From: Pseudomonadota bacterium | Lineage (GTDB): Bacteria; Pseudomonadota; Gammaproteobacteria; Burkholderiales; Burkholderiaceae_C | DNA length: 45,384 nucleotides | Direction of reading: 5' to 3' | Assembly (NCBI GenBank): GCA_018241265.1 | Contig: JAFEEF010000020.1 | Location: 1 to 45,384 of the forward strand | Part shown: positions 8,780-17,548 of the stretch, in pieces | How the letters are laid out: each line of letters opens with the position of its first letter | How positions within the stretch are numbered: position 1 is the first letter of the stretch | Translations under genes and position numbers: made by a program | Notes under the pieces: generated by a model | Told to the model about the DNA's origin: nothing | Seen by the model: only the letters and a program-made list of their open reading frames with translations | The model's database searches: none

Positions 8780-9547
8780 TCAAGCGGCCGAGGACTTGCG
8801 TCGACCGTAGACGGCACCGAGCAGCGCGAGTCCGCCGGCCATCAACGCCCAGGTTTCGGGCTCCGGGACCGGCGGTCCGATGATCACGTTCGACGTGTCG
8901 ACCGAAAAGTACAGTCCCGCGCCGGTTTGATGCCGGTCGGTATAGAACAAGGTCAGGTCGTAACTGCCGGGCGCCAGCGTCGAGGTGGTGACGGGGGCGG
9001 CGGTCACGCCGTGAATGCCTTCTTCCTGGGAGATGATCGTGTTGCCGAGCGCGAGGAAGGCATCGTCGTCGGCGCCGAAGGTGAAGGTCACCTGCTCGGT
9101 GGTTGGCACGACCAACGTGCCACGAAAAATCGCGGCCATGAAGCCGTTCGCATCGTTGCCGTGACCAGCCGGATAGAAGCTGTAGTTGGCGTAGGGCAGC
9201 GTTACCGTTCCGGTACCGGCCGCGGACGAATAGCTGTTCTCGGCGGGACTCCACCAAGTCAACTCGCCGTTGGCGTTGAGGTCGACATAGTTCGGCTCGC
9301 CGGCAGCCGCGTTGGTGTTGTAGACCGGAAGGCCGCTGGGGCCGAGCTGCGTTTTGACGAGGTCCGTCCAGGTGCCCCAGTTGTAGGCGCCGTTCGGCGC
9401 ATAGTCCTTGTCGTAGTCGGGATCGCCCTCGGCTACGGTGAAATAGGATGCGCTCATCGTGAGATCGGTGGCGCGCGCGGCCGGAGGTGCCAGAAGCACT
9501 GTAGCGACCGACATCACGGCAAGGGGCAGCTTGGCAGATGCACGCAT
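8780..9547 (-). CDS. PEP-CTERM surface protein with PA14/fibro-slime-like domain
   Basis: A 255-residue exported protein. It has an N-terminal signal peptide (about 1-27, ending PPAARA). The C-terminal sorting signal starts with VPEPETWALM, continues with a hydrophobic segment and ends in GRRKSSAA. This is the classic PEP-CTERM tripartite tail recognised by exosortase/EpsH systems in EPS-producing Gram-negatives. The central part (FTFGADDDAFLALGN and SYDLTLFYTDRHQTGAGLYF) resembles PA14/fibro-slime lectin-like beta-sandwich domains. The start at 9547 is set by the signal peptide. The protein is probably anchored in the outer envelope or the matrix. It stands alone between two catabolic loci, and no exosortase gene is in the window. 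Confidence 0.88.
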   Translation of the reverse strand: MRASAKLPLAVMSVATVLLAPPAARATDLTMSASYFTVAEGDPDYDKDYAPNGAYNWGTWTDLVKTQLGPSGLPVYNTNAAAGEPNYVDLNANGELTWWSPAENSYSSAAGTGTVTLPYANYSFYPAGHGNDANGFMAAIFRGTLVVPTTEQVTFTFGADDDAFLALGNTIISQEEGIHGVTAAPVTTSTLAPGSYDLTLFYTDRHQTGAGLYFSVDTSNVIIGPPVPEPETWALMAGGLALLGAVYGRRKSSAA

Positions 9548-9743
9548 GGCAACCACTCGAGTCGAAGTGTTCCGAGTGTCGCCGCGTGCAATCCCCCTCG
9601 CGACCCCCGATTCGTGGGGCGCAAGGAAGGCGAGGCGCGGGCGCGTTGCGTACTCACAGTGCTTCGGCAGGCTGGAACTCGTTGCCTCGTCGGGGTTCCG
9701 GCTGGACGGCGCGCACGGAGACAAGTCGAGTAGCGTTCGGCCC

Positions 9744-9995
9744 ATGGATGTCATCCGGAACTGCTCTGATGGCGACCGAATGCCGGCGAGCGCGGGACCA
9801 CGCGATCTCGAGCGGCTTCAGGTGCGCAAGCGGTTCGGCCACCGGAGCAGCGCCGGCCTCGATCTTCCTCGCCTCGTCCTGCGCGCCGGGAAGCTGACGT
9901 CGGTGCTCGGTCCGTCGGGTTGCGGCAAGACGACGCTGCTGCGCGTACTCGCCGGGTTGATGGGCCACGGGGTGTCGGTCGTGGCAGATGTTTGA
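9744..9995 (+). pseudogene. Truncated ABC transporter ATPase fragment
   Basis: An 83-codon frame encoding only the N-terminal part of an ABC ATPase. It contains VRKRFGHR, then LTSVLGPSGCGKTTLLRVLAGL with an intact Walker A, and stops within ten codons. No Q-loop, LSGGQ or Walker B follows in any frame I could read before the next gene. I treat it as a decayed remnant. It fills most of the otherwise empty stretch 9548-10143 and sits at the edge of the microcompartment locus, so it may mark an old insertion or deletion boundary. Confidence 0.7.
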
Positions 9996-10143
9996 CGTGG
10001 TCGCAGGACGTTGCCGCGGTCGCGATGTCATCAGCCTTCCGGCCGCATTGACCAGGGCACGATGCAGACTTCCCCCGAAGCGACGGCGTCGCTGCGTCAT
10101 CAGGTGTTGATGAAGGCTCTTTGCGCATTGGTTCGTGACGGTC

Positions 10144-10446
10144 TCAGCGAACGGGCGGACGCTCGAGGAGGTCTTCCACGTCGTCGTGCGGCCGTGGGAT
10201 GACGTGCGCCGAGCGTACCTTGCCGACCACCTTGGCGGCCGCCTCGCCTGCGTCTACCGCGGCCTTGACGGCACCGACATCCCCGCGAACGATGACGGTG
10301 ATGATGCCGCCCCCGGGCTGCTGCATCGTCACCAGACGCACGTTCGCCGCCTTGACCATCGCGTCGGCGGCCAGGGTCGCCGCCGTCTTGCCGTGCGTCT
10401 CCACAAAGCCGAGGGCGCTCCCTCTCAGTTCACTCGGTTCGCTCAT
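10144..10446 (-). CDS. BMC-H hexameric shell protein (copy 1)
   Basis: A 100-residue single-domain bacterial microcompartment protein. It begins [10 protein letters not shown], includes [14 protein letters not shown], the pore loop PGGGIIT, and [19 protein letters not shown], and ends [14 protein letters not shown]. Such proteins form the hexagonal tiles of the shell, with the pore loop lining a small-molecule pore. It is the last gene of the minus operon. ATG at 10446 has AAGGAG eight bases upstream; an in-frame ATG at 10452 overlaps the dikinase stop as ATGA but is too close to that site. It is a clear paralogue of the BMC-H at 18103 but differs around the pore (QQPGGGI versus EQIGGGL). Confidence 0.96.
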   Translation of the reverse strand: MSEPSELRGSALGFVETHGKTAATLAADAMVKAANVRLVTMQQPGGGIITVIVRGDVGAVKAAVDAGEAAAKVVGKVRSAHVIPRPHDDVEDLLERPPVR

Positions 10447-10448
10447 GC

Positions 10449-12977
10449 TCATGACTCCTTGACCGCCAGCTGCCCGAGCGCCAGGCGCGCCGAGGGCAGC
10501 GCCGTGGTGGGCAGCGAAAACACGCGAATGCCGCTGCAGTACAGATCCCCGACCAAGCCGAGCGCGGCGCCGTCTCCGCACTCGACGCCGATGCGCACCT
10601 CCGGCCGTTCGGCCGCCGCCGCCGCGAGGCCCGCGAACACCTCGGCGAGCTTGCTGCCGAGGGTCGTGCGCGGGTTGTGCGCCAGGTACCCGTCCGCGAC
10701 ATAACTCTCGAAGACGTCGTCGGCGAAGGACAGCGCGCTCGGGTAGCCGTAGTACGTCCGGATGATCTCGCGCAGGTCGACCCAGACCGCACTGGCGCCT
10801 TCGGCGATGTCGCGCGCCTCGGCGATACCGGCGGGGCTCTGCAGTACCGCGCCGACCTGGTTCAGCCCGAGGCCCGCCGCGGCGCGCTTGAAGGCCTGCA
10901 GCTCGGAAGCGGCCGTGATGCCGGGCACCAGCGGCGTGGTCTGCGCATGGCCGGTCGCGCGCGCGGCATCGGCAATGCCGCCAAGCAGCGGCACGTACAG
11001 GCCCTTCAGGCCCAGCGGCAGGAACAGCCGCGGCGCCAGCGAGGCCCAGCTGCCGATCATGCGTTGTGCGCGGGGCGATCCCAGGTTGGGCAGCCGCAGG
11101 TCGATAGGCGTGCCGACCGACTCGAGCATCAAGCGCTGGCACGCCTGGTAGGCCAGGCAGGCGAGCCGATCCTGCGTCGACTTGCGGTCGGGCTGTTGCC
11201 CGAGGTCGTTGACGGCATCGATGAAGTCGCCCAACGTGCCGGCGGCGATCATCAGGTCGGTCAGCGCCACGACCCCGAAACCGCGCGGCGACTGCCGCAG
11301 CGCGTTCTGCGCATCTGCGGCGCCGACGCTGCCTGCCCAGAACGACGCCTGCGTGCGATCGTCTGCCCAGACGAGCAAGCGGTCGATCTGTTCGGCCGCC
11401 TGCGAGGCGGGCTCCAGCGGCAGCAGACCGCTGTAGACCTTGCCCGTCGCACCATCGACGGACAGCGGGGCACCTTCCTCCAGGCGCGCAGCCCCGACGG
11501 TGAAGCTGCGCGCCGCAGGATCGACCTCCATCGCCTCGCAGCCGACCACGCACGGAACGTCGAGCGCGCGGGAAACCACTGCGGCGTGACTGAGTGCGCC
11601 GCCCTTGGCCGTCACGATGGCCTGCGAGGCCAACATGCCGCGGATGTCCTGCGGACTGGTCGTGGGACGCACAAGGATCACGCGCTCGCCCGACGCCGCC
11701 ACCGCGGCCGCACGGTCCGCATCCAGCACGGCGATGCCGTACGCATGTCCGGGGCTGGCTCCGATCCCTTCGAGCAGCGGGCGGGTTCGCACCAGCACGT
11801 CGGGTTCGAAAGCGGGTCGCAGCAGCTTCTTCAGCTGCTCGACGCTGACGCGCTTCAGCGCGGCGGCGCGGCCCAGCATGCCCTCGTCGACCAGCTCGGT
11901 GGCAATCCGGACGGCTGCTGCCGCAGTCCGCTTGGCAGGGCGGACCTGCAGGAAGTAGAGGCGGTCGCCTTCGACGGTGAACTCGATGTCCACCGCATCG
12001 CCGTACATCTCCTCGAGGCGATGCCCGTGGTCGGCCAGTTCATGGTGATGCGCCTCGGACAGCCCGCCGGGCGCACCCAGCGGTGACGGCGTCGCCGAGC
12101 CGGACACCAGGTCCTCGCCCTGGCGGCCCGCGAGGAATTCGCCGTACAGCTCGCGCACTCCGGTGTTGGGATTGCGGGTAAAGGCGACTCCCGAGCCCGA
12201 GCGGCCGTCCAGGTTGCCGAAGACCATCGCTTGCACCGTCACGGCGGTGCCCAGTTCGTCGGAGATCTTGTGATGCGCACGATAGGCGCGCGCACGCCGG
12301 CTGTCCCAGGACTCGAACACCGCGGCGATCGCCCGGCGCAGCTGCCAGGCCGGATCGGCGCTGACTTCGTCGACGCCCTGCGCTGCGATCGCAGCGAGAA
12401 CGGCGGTCTCGAGGCGGAGGAAGTTCTCCTCGGAGGGCCCACGGCGCGCCTCGTCCAGCAGCGACGCGACCGCGTGCTCGATCACCTCGGCTTCCAGGCC
12501 GAGCACGATCTCGGCGAACATGCGCCAGAAGCGAACCCAGGTGTCGACCGCAAAGGCGGCGTTGCCGGTCTCCTGCGCCAGACGCTGCGCGCCGCGACAG
12601 GTGATGCCCAGGTTCAGGACCGTGTCCATCATGCCGGGCATGCTGACTTGCGAGCCGGACCGCACGGATACGAGCAGCGGCAACGCGCTCGAGCCGCCGA
12701 ACGAGCGGCCGGTGTGACCTTCGAGCACGTCCATCGCACGCTCGACCTGGGGCATCAGGTCCTCGGGCAGATCGCCGGCATCGCGGAAGGCCCGATAGGC
12801 GTCCGTGCCGATGACGCAGGCCGGCGGCACCGGGATGCCGGCCGCGGCCATGCGTGCCAGCCCGGTGGCCTTGCCGCCGAACTTCGCCGTGTCCATGCCG
12901 TCGATCTCCTGGATCAGGTGGACAAGGCGAGGAGCGTCGACGGTCGGTGCCGATGCGGCAGAGCGCTGCGTTTTCAT
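10449..12977 (-). CDS. PPDK-like dikinase with diverged substrate domain, BMC-associated
   Basis: An 842-residue protein with the full layout of pyruvate phosphate dikinase. The ATP-grasp part (about 1-350) has [21 protein letters not shown] and FLQVRP. The swivel domain has [15 protein letters not shown] with phospho-acceptor His464. A C-terminal barrel follows. By eye, the barrel has lost PPDK substrate motifs: GLCRTEHMF is GVVALTDLM, the IEIPRA Glu/Arg are replaced in VLQSPAG, and CGEHGG is ECGDGA; one Arg (DLRLPN) and one Asp (VWVDLREI) remain. It should autophosphorylate from ATP, but the acceptor is probably not pyruvate. It overlaps the 189-residue gene (ATGA) and is followed by BMC-H, so it belongs to the microcompartment operon. 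Whether it is inside the shell is unknown. Confidence 0.9.
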   Translation of the reverse strand: MKTQRSAASAPTVDAPRLVHLIQEIDGMDTAKFGGKATGLARMAAAGIPVPPACVIGTDAYRAFRDAGDLPEDLMPQVERAMDVLEGHTGRSFGGSSALPLLVSVRSGSQVSMPGMMDTVLNLGITCRGAQRLAQETGNAAFAVDTWVRFWRMFAEIVLGLEAEVIEHAVASLLDEARRGPSEENFLRLETAVLAAIAAQGVDEVSADPAWQLRRAIAAVFESWDSRRARAYRAHHKISDELGTAVTVQAMVFGNLDGRSGSGVAFTRNPNTGVRELYGEFLAGRQGEDLVSGSATPSPLGAPGGLSEAHHHELADHGHRLEEMYGDAVDIEFTVEGDRLYFLQVRPAKRTAAAAVRIATELVDEGMLGRAAALKRVSVEQLKKLLRPAFEPDVLVRTRPLLEGIGASPGHAYGIAVLDADRAAAVAASGERVILVRPTTSPQDIRGMLASQAIVTAKGGALSHAAVVSRALDVPCVVGCEAMEVDPAARSFTVGAARLEEGAPLSVDGATGKVYSGLLPLEPASQAAEQIDRLLVWADDRTQASFWAGSVGAADAQNALRQSPRGFGVVALTDLMIAAGTLGDFIDAVNDLGQQPDRKSTQDRLACLAYQACQRLMLESVGTPIDLRLPNLGSPRAQRMIGSWASLAPRLFLPLGLKGLYVPLLGGIADAARATGHAQTTPLVPGITAASELQAFKRAAAGLGLNQVGAVLQSPAGIAEARDIAEGASAVWVDLREIIRTYYGYPSALSFADDVFESYVADGYLAHNPRTTLGSKLAEVFAGLAAAAAERPEVRIGVECGDGAALGLVGDLYCSGIRVFSLPTTALPSARLALGQLAVKES

Positions 12978-13543
12978 GTCGTGTCGCGAGGACGGCCCAG
13001 CACCGCGAGGATGTCCTCATGGAACTCGAACCAGATGTTGTGAACGGAGTCGATGGTCGGCTTGCAGACGTAGTCGCGCAGGCCCTGGTCGACACGCTCC
13101 ATGCTGCGCTCGAAGCGAGCGATGTACTGCGCATAGCGCGGTACCTTGGGCACGAGCGCCGCCAGGTCGCGCGTCAGCCGCTCGGCCGTCTGTAGCAGGC
13201 GCCGCTCGATGCGTTCGTCGCCATCGCTGTGCTGCCACGCCGAGACCTGCGCGATGAAGCGCGAGTTGATCGTCTCGAAGTTCTCGTACCAATGCGCCAG
13301 CGCCGGCTCGCTGCGGATCGCCGCGTAGGCCTCGCGGTACGTTTCCAGGACCGCCGCCGTGCCGGCCTCGAGCAGCATGGCGCCGGTGGGCATCAGCATG
13401 ACCTGCGACGCGTCGGCGGCCGCCTCCAGCCGCTCGCTGACGACACCGGGCTCCAGCGCCGTGACCTCGGCAATGGTTTGCGACGTGGCCATCTTCTTCA
13501 GGTAGATCGCGTTCAGGACCGCGAAGTCGGTGTCGGACAGCAT
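12974..13543 (-). CDS. Unrecognised 189-residue helical protein, possible winged-helix start
   Basis: I do not recognise a family with certainty. The N-terminal 60 residues (LSDTDFAVLNAIYLKKMATSQTIAEVTALE and on) resemble a MarR/winged-helix unit. The rest (about 70-189) looks all-helical with many charged residues and ends in FEFHEDILAVLGRP. It is coupled to the dikinase by a four-base ATGA overlap and lies between it and the 468-residue protein. An accessory or regulatory subunit of a multi-part phosphotransferase is therefore plausible, by loose analogy with the small stimulatory third subunit of phenylphosphate synthase. That role is inference only. Confidence 0.8.
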   Translation of the reverse strand: MLSDTDFAVLNAIYLKKMATSQTIAEVTALEPGVVSERLEAAADASQVMLMPTGAMLLEAGTAAVLETYREAYAAIRSEPALAHWYENFETINSRFIAQVSAWQHSDGDERIERRLLQTAERLTRDLAALVPKVPRYAQYIARFERSMERVDQGLRDYVCKPTIDSVHNIWFEFHEDILAVLGRPRDTT

Positions 13544-13607
13544 CTCGTGTTCTGCCTGCGTGGGAGACGTCCGTCCCCGGCCGCCTTGGCCGGGGACGGG
13601 ACGCGGA

Positions 13608-15014
13608 TCAGCTCCAGAAGTACTTCGAGCGACGGCGGTCCGCCTTCTCGTCGAACGGCAGGTAGCCCTCGCCGGAGAAGATTTTCTGCGGCACGGTGGC
13701 CTGCGCGAAGCCGCGCTTGGTGATGTCGTAGTAGTAGTTCGACACCCGCTGGTCGATCTCCCAGAAGTTGTAGTCCTTGCACGCCTTGTCGTACGTGCCG
13801 GCCCTGCGCAGGTGCGGCAGGATCATGTCGATGTAGTACACGTACTGGCCGTTCGTGATCAGCGTGCGGCGCGACTGCCGAGCCAGCTTCGAGTACAGCT
13901 TGAAGGTCGCCTGCTGGATGCCTTCGAGGCGCTTGCCCAGGTCCTTGACCGGTACCTTGTAGACCTCGGACATCGGCGTGTCCCACTTCTCGCGCACGAA
14001 CACCGCCGCGCTCTTGATCGACGGGATGTAGTTCTTCGGCCGCGTGAACGTGGTCGAGATGTCGTTGACGCGGATCTCGTCCAGGCCCATGTGCTTGGGG
14101 TCGATCTCGAGCACGATCGTGTAGCAGTGCGGCACGTTCTCGTGGTCGCAGACGTCGCTCCACTCGAACGCTTCCTCGTTGGTGAAGAGGTCGCGGATGA
14201 TCAGGATGTTCCCGTTGGGAAGGGGGTACGGCCCGGTGTCGCCCAGGCCGAGGCGGCAGTCGTAGTGGTCGAGGAAGGACAGCAGTTCGGCCGCGGCATT
14301 GAACTTGATGACCATGTCATGGTCCGGGCTGCCCGCCTCCAGTCGATCGACCTGCGAGGTCAGCCGGTCGAGAACGGACTTCTCGTGGATCTGGCAACGG
14401 TAGGCGTCCTGCGAGTTCAGGATGAAGCCGTCCTGGCGCTTGCCCCACAGCACACGCTGCATGAACTTGAGGATCTCGTTGCTCTCCTCGATGTAGTCGT
14501 TGGGCTGGATGACCTCGAGGGCGAGCAGACCGCAGCGGCCCATGCCGAAGCCGACCGCACCGATGCACCAGTCGTGCACGCAGTTGATCTTGGTGCCGAT
14601 CTCGGTGCGTGCCGAGGCGCCGATGTCCACCACACCTTGCGCGCCGATCTCATCGGTCGTCATGCGCAGGATCTCGGGCCAGCGGTAGAACTCGTGCATG
14701 AAGGCCAGGATCTCGTACTCCTGGCGCGGGATCATCCCGGAGACGCCTTCGGTCGCGCGCATCACCAGCACGTCCCAGATGTTCCAGGCGAGGTAGTTGT
14801 TCAGGTCGTTCAGCTCGGGGATCGTGAACTGGTCGCGCAGCACGTCGTCCTTGCCGACCTTCTCGAGCACCTTGCTCTTGGCGCGTGCCTTCATCATGCG
14901 GTCCCCGAGGATTCCGTCCGGCACCGGCGGCAGATCCTTGAAGTTCCCCGTGTAGAGCAGGTCCTGAAAGCGCAGCCCATCGTCGCCGGGCTGGTAGCGT
15001 TTCTGATAGTCCAT
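13608..15014 (-). CDS. Unrecognised 468-residue conserved-looking protein of the BMC/dikinase operon
   Basis: A 468-residue soluble protein with no domain I can name. The composition is that of a real enzyme: it has conserved-looking clusters such as CVHDWCIGAVGFGMGRCG (about residues 160-180), DHYDCRLGLGDTGPYPLPNG and HCYTIVLEID, several Cys and His, and ends RRRSKYFWS. There is no signal peptide or membrane segment. ATG at 15014 has GGAG nine bases upstream. It sits directly downstream of the stand-alone swivel protein and upstream of the PPDK-like gene, so it may supply the acceptor-substrate site that a phosphohistidine swivel would serve. That suggestion rests on position alone. Confidence 0.85.
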   Translation of the reverse strand: MDYQKRYQPGDDGLRFQDLLYTGNFKDLPPVPDGILGDRMMKARAKSKVLEKVGKDDVLRDQFTIPELNDLNNYLAWNIWDVLVMRATEGVSGMIPRQEYEILAFMHEFYRWPEILRMTTDEIGAQGVVDIGASARTEIGTKINCVHDWCIGAVGFGMGRCGLLALEVIQPNDYIEESNEILKFMQRVLWGKRQDGFILNSQDAYRCQIHEKSVLDRLTSQVDRLEAGSPDHDMVIKFNAAAELLSFLDHYDCRLGLGDTGPYPLPNGNILIIRDLFTNEEAFEWSDVCDHENVPHCYTIVLEIDPKHMGLDEIRVNDISTTFTRPKNYIPSIKSAAVFVREKWDTPMSEVYKVPVKDLGKRLEGIQQATFKLYSKLARQSRRTLITNGQYVYYIDMILPHLRRAGTYDKACKDYNFWEIDQRVSNYYYDITKRGFAQATVPQKIFSGEGYLPFDEKADRRRSKYFWS

Positions 15015-15037
15015 GTTCAGTGTCTCCGGTTTGTCGT

Positions 15038-15451
15038 TCAGTCCACCAATGCCACGCGGCCGAGCTCTCCCGAGCAATCGATCTGGACCTTCTTGCCGTC
15101 GAGCGCCTCGACCATGGCTTCGAAGTGCGCCTTGTTGTCGCCCCCTGTGACATAGCGTGAGTCGCGGTCCGTGAGATAGGTCGTCATCACGCACGGGATC
15201 TGGAACTCGCGCGACAGAATGCCCAGGTGCGACTCCGGTGCGCCCGACAGCGTGATCACGCCGCTGCAACCCATGCTCAGGGCGGGGGCGAGGAAGGTGG
15301 TGGTGCCACCCTGCGCAAGGACGATGTGATCCTTGAGCTTGCCGCTCTTGATCAGCGCGATGACCGATTTCGGATCGGGCAGGTACTTCACGATTCCGAT
15401 GGGCTTCTTCGGCGTCTCGAAGCTGTTGAAGCCTTCCGCAATGACTTTCAT
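15038..15451 (-). CDS. Stand-alone PEP-utilising-enzyme swivel (phosphohistidine) domain protein
   Basis: A 137-residue protein consisting of little more than the mobile swivel domain of PEP synthase/PPDK enzymes. The core is GGTTTFLAPALSMGCSGVIT, followed by SGAPESHLGILSREFQIPCVM. His75 aligns with the phosphorylated His of the GG.TSHAAIVAR motif, and Thr/Ser before His is replaced by Glu-Ser. Free-standing swivels carry phosphate between separate ATP-grasp and acceptor proteins, as in split dikinase systems. It has its own AGGAG site and is 24 bases from the next gene. Because the PPDK-like protein has its own swivel, this operon encodes two. Confidence 0.85.
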   Translation of the reverse strand: MKVIAEGFNSFETPKKPIGIVKYLPDPKSVIALIKSGKLKDHIVLAQGGTTTFLAPALSMGCSGVITLSGAPESHLGILSREFQIPCVMTTYLTDRDSRYVTGGDNKAHFEAMVEALDGKKVQIDCSGELGRVALVD

Positions 15452-15524
15452 GGTGTCTCCTGGTCTTGGGTGGTGACGGTGTCGTGGTCGGAACGCGATG
15501 TCACGGGGATCGGTTGTGTGCCAC

Positions 15525-16517
15525 TCAGTGGTCTCCCTTCCTGAGGATTCGTTGCAGCGAGGACATCAGCTCGTCGGGCGCGCTCGAGTCGGACGCCGCC
15601 GTGGACGTGGGGCCGCCGTAGGCCGCAGGGGCCACCATGGCAGCGACTTCCACGCGGGTCTGAAGCCGGCGTTTACGGCGACGGCGTGCCGCCTCTTCGA
15701 CGGGGTCGTTGGTGGGTGGCGAGGCCGCAGCACGCCTGGCCGGTGCTGGTGCGCCGGATGCGACCGCAGGAGAAGGCAGTGAGCAACTGCCAGTCGATCC
15801 GCTCGAGCAGCCGCAGCCAGCCGCGGGCGCATCGCCGTCGCGCAGCCAGGCGACCAGCTCCTGCGGCCACAGCGCCACGCGCTCGGCGCCGGCATCGAGC
15901 AACTGGCGTTCGCTGTGCATGCCCCAGCTCACGCCGATCGCGCGGATGCCGGCTTCGCGAGCCTCCCGGACGTCTCCGACGGTGTCGGTCACCAGCACGA
16001 CATCCTGCGCTTGCAGTGACGCCAGGTTGCCTTCGCCATCGTGATATGCCGGCGAGCAGGTGCGGTGCACCGCGTAGCGATGGTCGCCGAGGAAGCGGCG
16101 GATCGAGACGGCCTTGCGCGGCTCCACGTCACCCGAGAAAACGTGCGAGAAGCAGTTGGCCAGGTCGGCGCCGACCAGGATGCGGCGGATCGCCTCGATG
16201 CCGTTGGTCGAGATGACCGCCAGCGTGCTGTGCGGCGCCAGCGCGCGCACCACGTCGACCATCCCCGGGATCAGTGCCGGGTGGTAGCGCGTGCGCAGCA
16301 GCTCCATGAAGTGCGCCTTGACCGCCGCGGCGCGCTGCGGATCGGGGCAAAGCTTGGCCAGGGACTCGAAGAAGTTGCCTTCGAAGGCCCGGAAGAAGGC
16401 CTCGCGCGAGTCGATCCCGAGGGCGAACGCGAGGTTCGTCTCGGAGAACAACTGCCAGGACGCCGCTCGGGTGTCGACGAGCGTGCCATCGAGGTCGAAC
16501 AGGATCGCGCGGGTCAC
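15525..16517 (-). CDS. HAD-superfamily phosphatase with possible encapsulation-peptide tail
   Basis: A 330-residue protein. Residues 1-225 form a HAD hydrolase of the phosphoglycolate-phosphatase type: FDLDGT with Asp8/Asp10, VISTNG, a Lys in EPRKAV and VLVTDTVGD. Residues 228-310 are a low-complexity Ala/Pro/Ser linker with a Cys-rich GCGCSSGSTGSC and a basic patch RRRRKRR. The last 20 residues (PDELMSSLQRILRKGDH) form a short amphipathic helix. A linker plus such a helix is the usual form of a cargo-targeting peptide for BMC shells, so I infer that this phosphatase is lumenal and dephosphorylates an intermediate. The start is GTG at 16517 with GAGG six bases upstream. Confidence 0.88.
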   Translation of the reverse strand: MTRAILFDLDGTLVDTRAASWQLFSETNLAFALGIDSREAFFRAFEGNFFESLAKLCPDPQRAAAVKAHFMELLRTRYHPALIPGMVDVVRALAPHSTLAVISTNGIEAIRRILVGADLANCFSHVFSGDVEPRKAVSIRRFLGDHRYAVHRTCSPAYHDGEGNLASLQAQDVVLVTDTVGDVREAREAGIRAIGVSWGMHSERQLLDAGAERVALWPQELVAWLRDGDAPAAGCGCSSGSTGSCSLPSPAVASGAPAPARRAAASPPTNDPVEEAARRRRKRRLQTRVEVAAMVAPAAYGGPTSTAASDSSAPDELMSSLQRILRKGDH

Positions 16518-16549
16518 GGCGTACCTCGGCTCCTATCGTTCGCGGGACG

Positions 16550-17548
16550 TCAGAGGGGACGGGACGGGCGGCGCGTGGCCTCGGCGCTGTTCAGCGCGTT
16601 CAGTTGCGGCAGTTCGAAGAAGTCCTGAACCTCGCCGTGACCCTTCTGGCCGTTCATCTCCCACTCGCACAGGGCGTTGAACGAGACCATGTTGGGCCAG
16701 CACTGCCACGGGAACGTGGTGAGCGCGCGGCCGCGCAGCTTCCAGACGCGGTCCTTGGCGTCCGTCACCTGCAACTGCAGCTGTTCGGGGTAGCGCTCCT
16801 GCGGTCGCTCGACCTGTCCGGTGCCGGCCTTCAGCCCGACGACCTCGCCGCGCTCCATCACGTAGCCATGCGCGAGCCAGAGTTCCGTGCCGTTGTGCGT
16901 CTGGTCGAACCCGAAGATGCCGTGCACGGCCAGGTCCTTCGAGAAGTGTGCGTGCAGCCAGCTCATGTTGGGCTTGCCGCGCTCGGGGCGAGGACCCCAG
17001 CTGTGGTCCATCGTCGAGACGCAGTCGATCGGCACCTCGCGCCCGCGGACCGCCACGCTGCCCTTGAAGTGCCCGGTCTGATCGAAGTGGCCGTTGTAGG
17101 CGGTGCCCCACGCGAACTTGCCCGCCTCGCTCTTGGAGCCGCACATCGGGTCCATCGCCGGGTCGTGGATGTCGAACGCCGGCATCAGCGCTTCGTAGCG
17201 CACGTCGATGCGGGTGCCCTGCTGGTCGTCGTAGCCGATGTGCCAGGCGCGGTTCGGGTCGAGGCAGCGCACGTGCAGCGTGTTGAGCAGCTCGTAGTCC
17301 AGCAGCGAGCGCGGCGCGGGGATCGGCATCGCGGCACGCAGGTCGCAGAAGTCCGCCTCCCAGGGCGTGACGGCGCGCCCCGAGTTCATGCAGATCGTGG
17401 CGCTGACGACGCCCAGGTTCGGGCGGAAGAGGGCATAGACGCCCACGTTCAGCGTGTGCTCGGCGTTGAAGAAACCGAAGAAGTTCGTCTCGGCCCACGT
17501 CGGGTCCGAATCGGTGGCGTGGAATTCGGCGTCCTGATCCTTGATCAC
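16550..17548 (-). CDS. CrtC/hydroxyneurosporene-synthase-like (DUF7064/7065-type) protein
   Basis: A 332-residue soluble protein resembling the lipocalin-like carotenoid 1,2-hydratase (CrtC)/AttH-type fold. Typical segments are DPTWAETNFFGFF near the start, then VSTMDHSWGPRPERG and WLHAHFSKDLAVHGIFG. The catalytic role in this sub-branch is not established; family members hydrate or bind hydrophobic molecules. It is the first gene of the minus operon, facing the shell operon. GTG at 17548 has GGAG eight bases upstream; an ATG ten codons further up also exists but has no such site. A role in handling a hydrophobic or enol substrate of the compartment is only a guess. Confidence 0.75.
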   Translation of the reverse strand: MIKDQDAEFHATDSDPTWAETNFFGFFNAEHTLNVGVYALFRPNLGVVSATICMNSGRAVTPWEADFCDLRAAMPIPAPRSLLDYELLNTLHVRCLDPNRAWHIGYDDQQGTRIDVRYEALMPAFDIHDPAMDPMCGSKSEAGKFAWGTAYNGHFDQTGHFKGSVAVRGREVPIDCVSTMDHSWGPRPERGKPNMSWLHAHFSKDLAVHGIFGFDQTHNGTELWLAHGYVMERGEVVGLKAGTGQVERPQERYPEQLQLQVTDAKDRVWKLRGRALTTFPWQCWPNMVSFNALCEWEMNGQKGHGEVQDFFELPQLNALNSAEATRRPSRPL

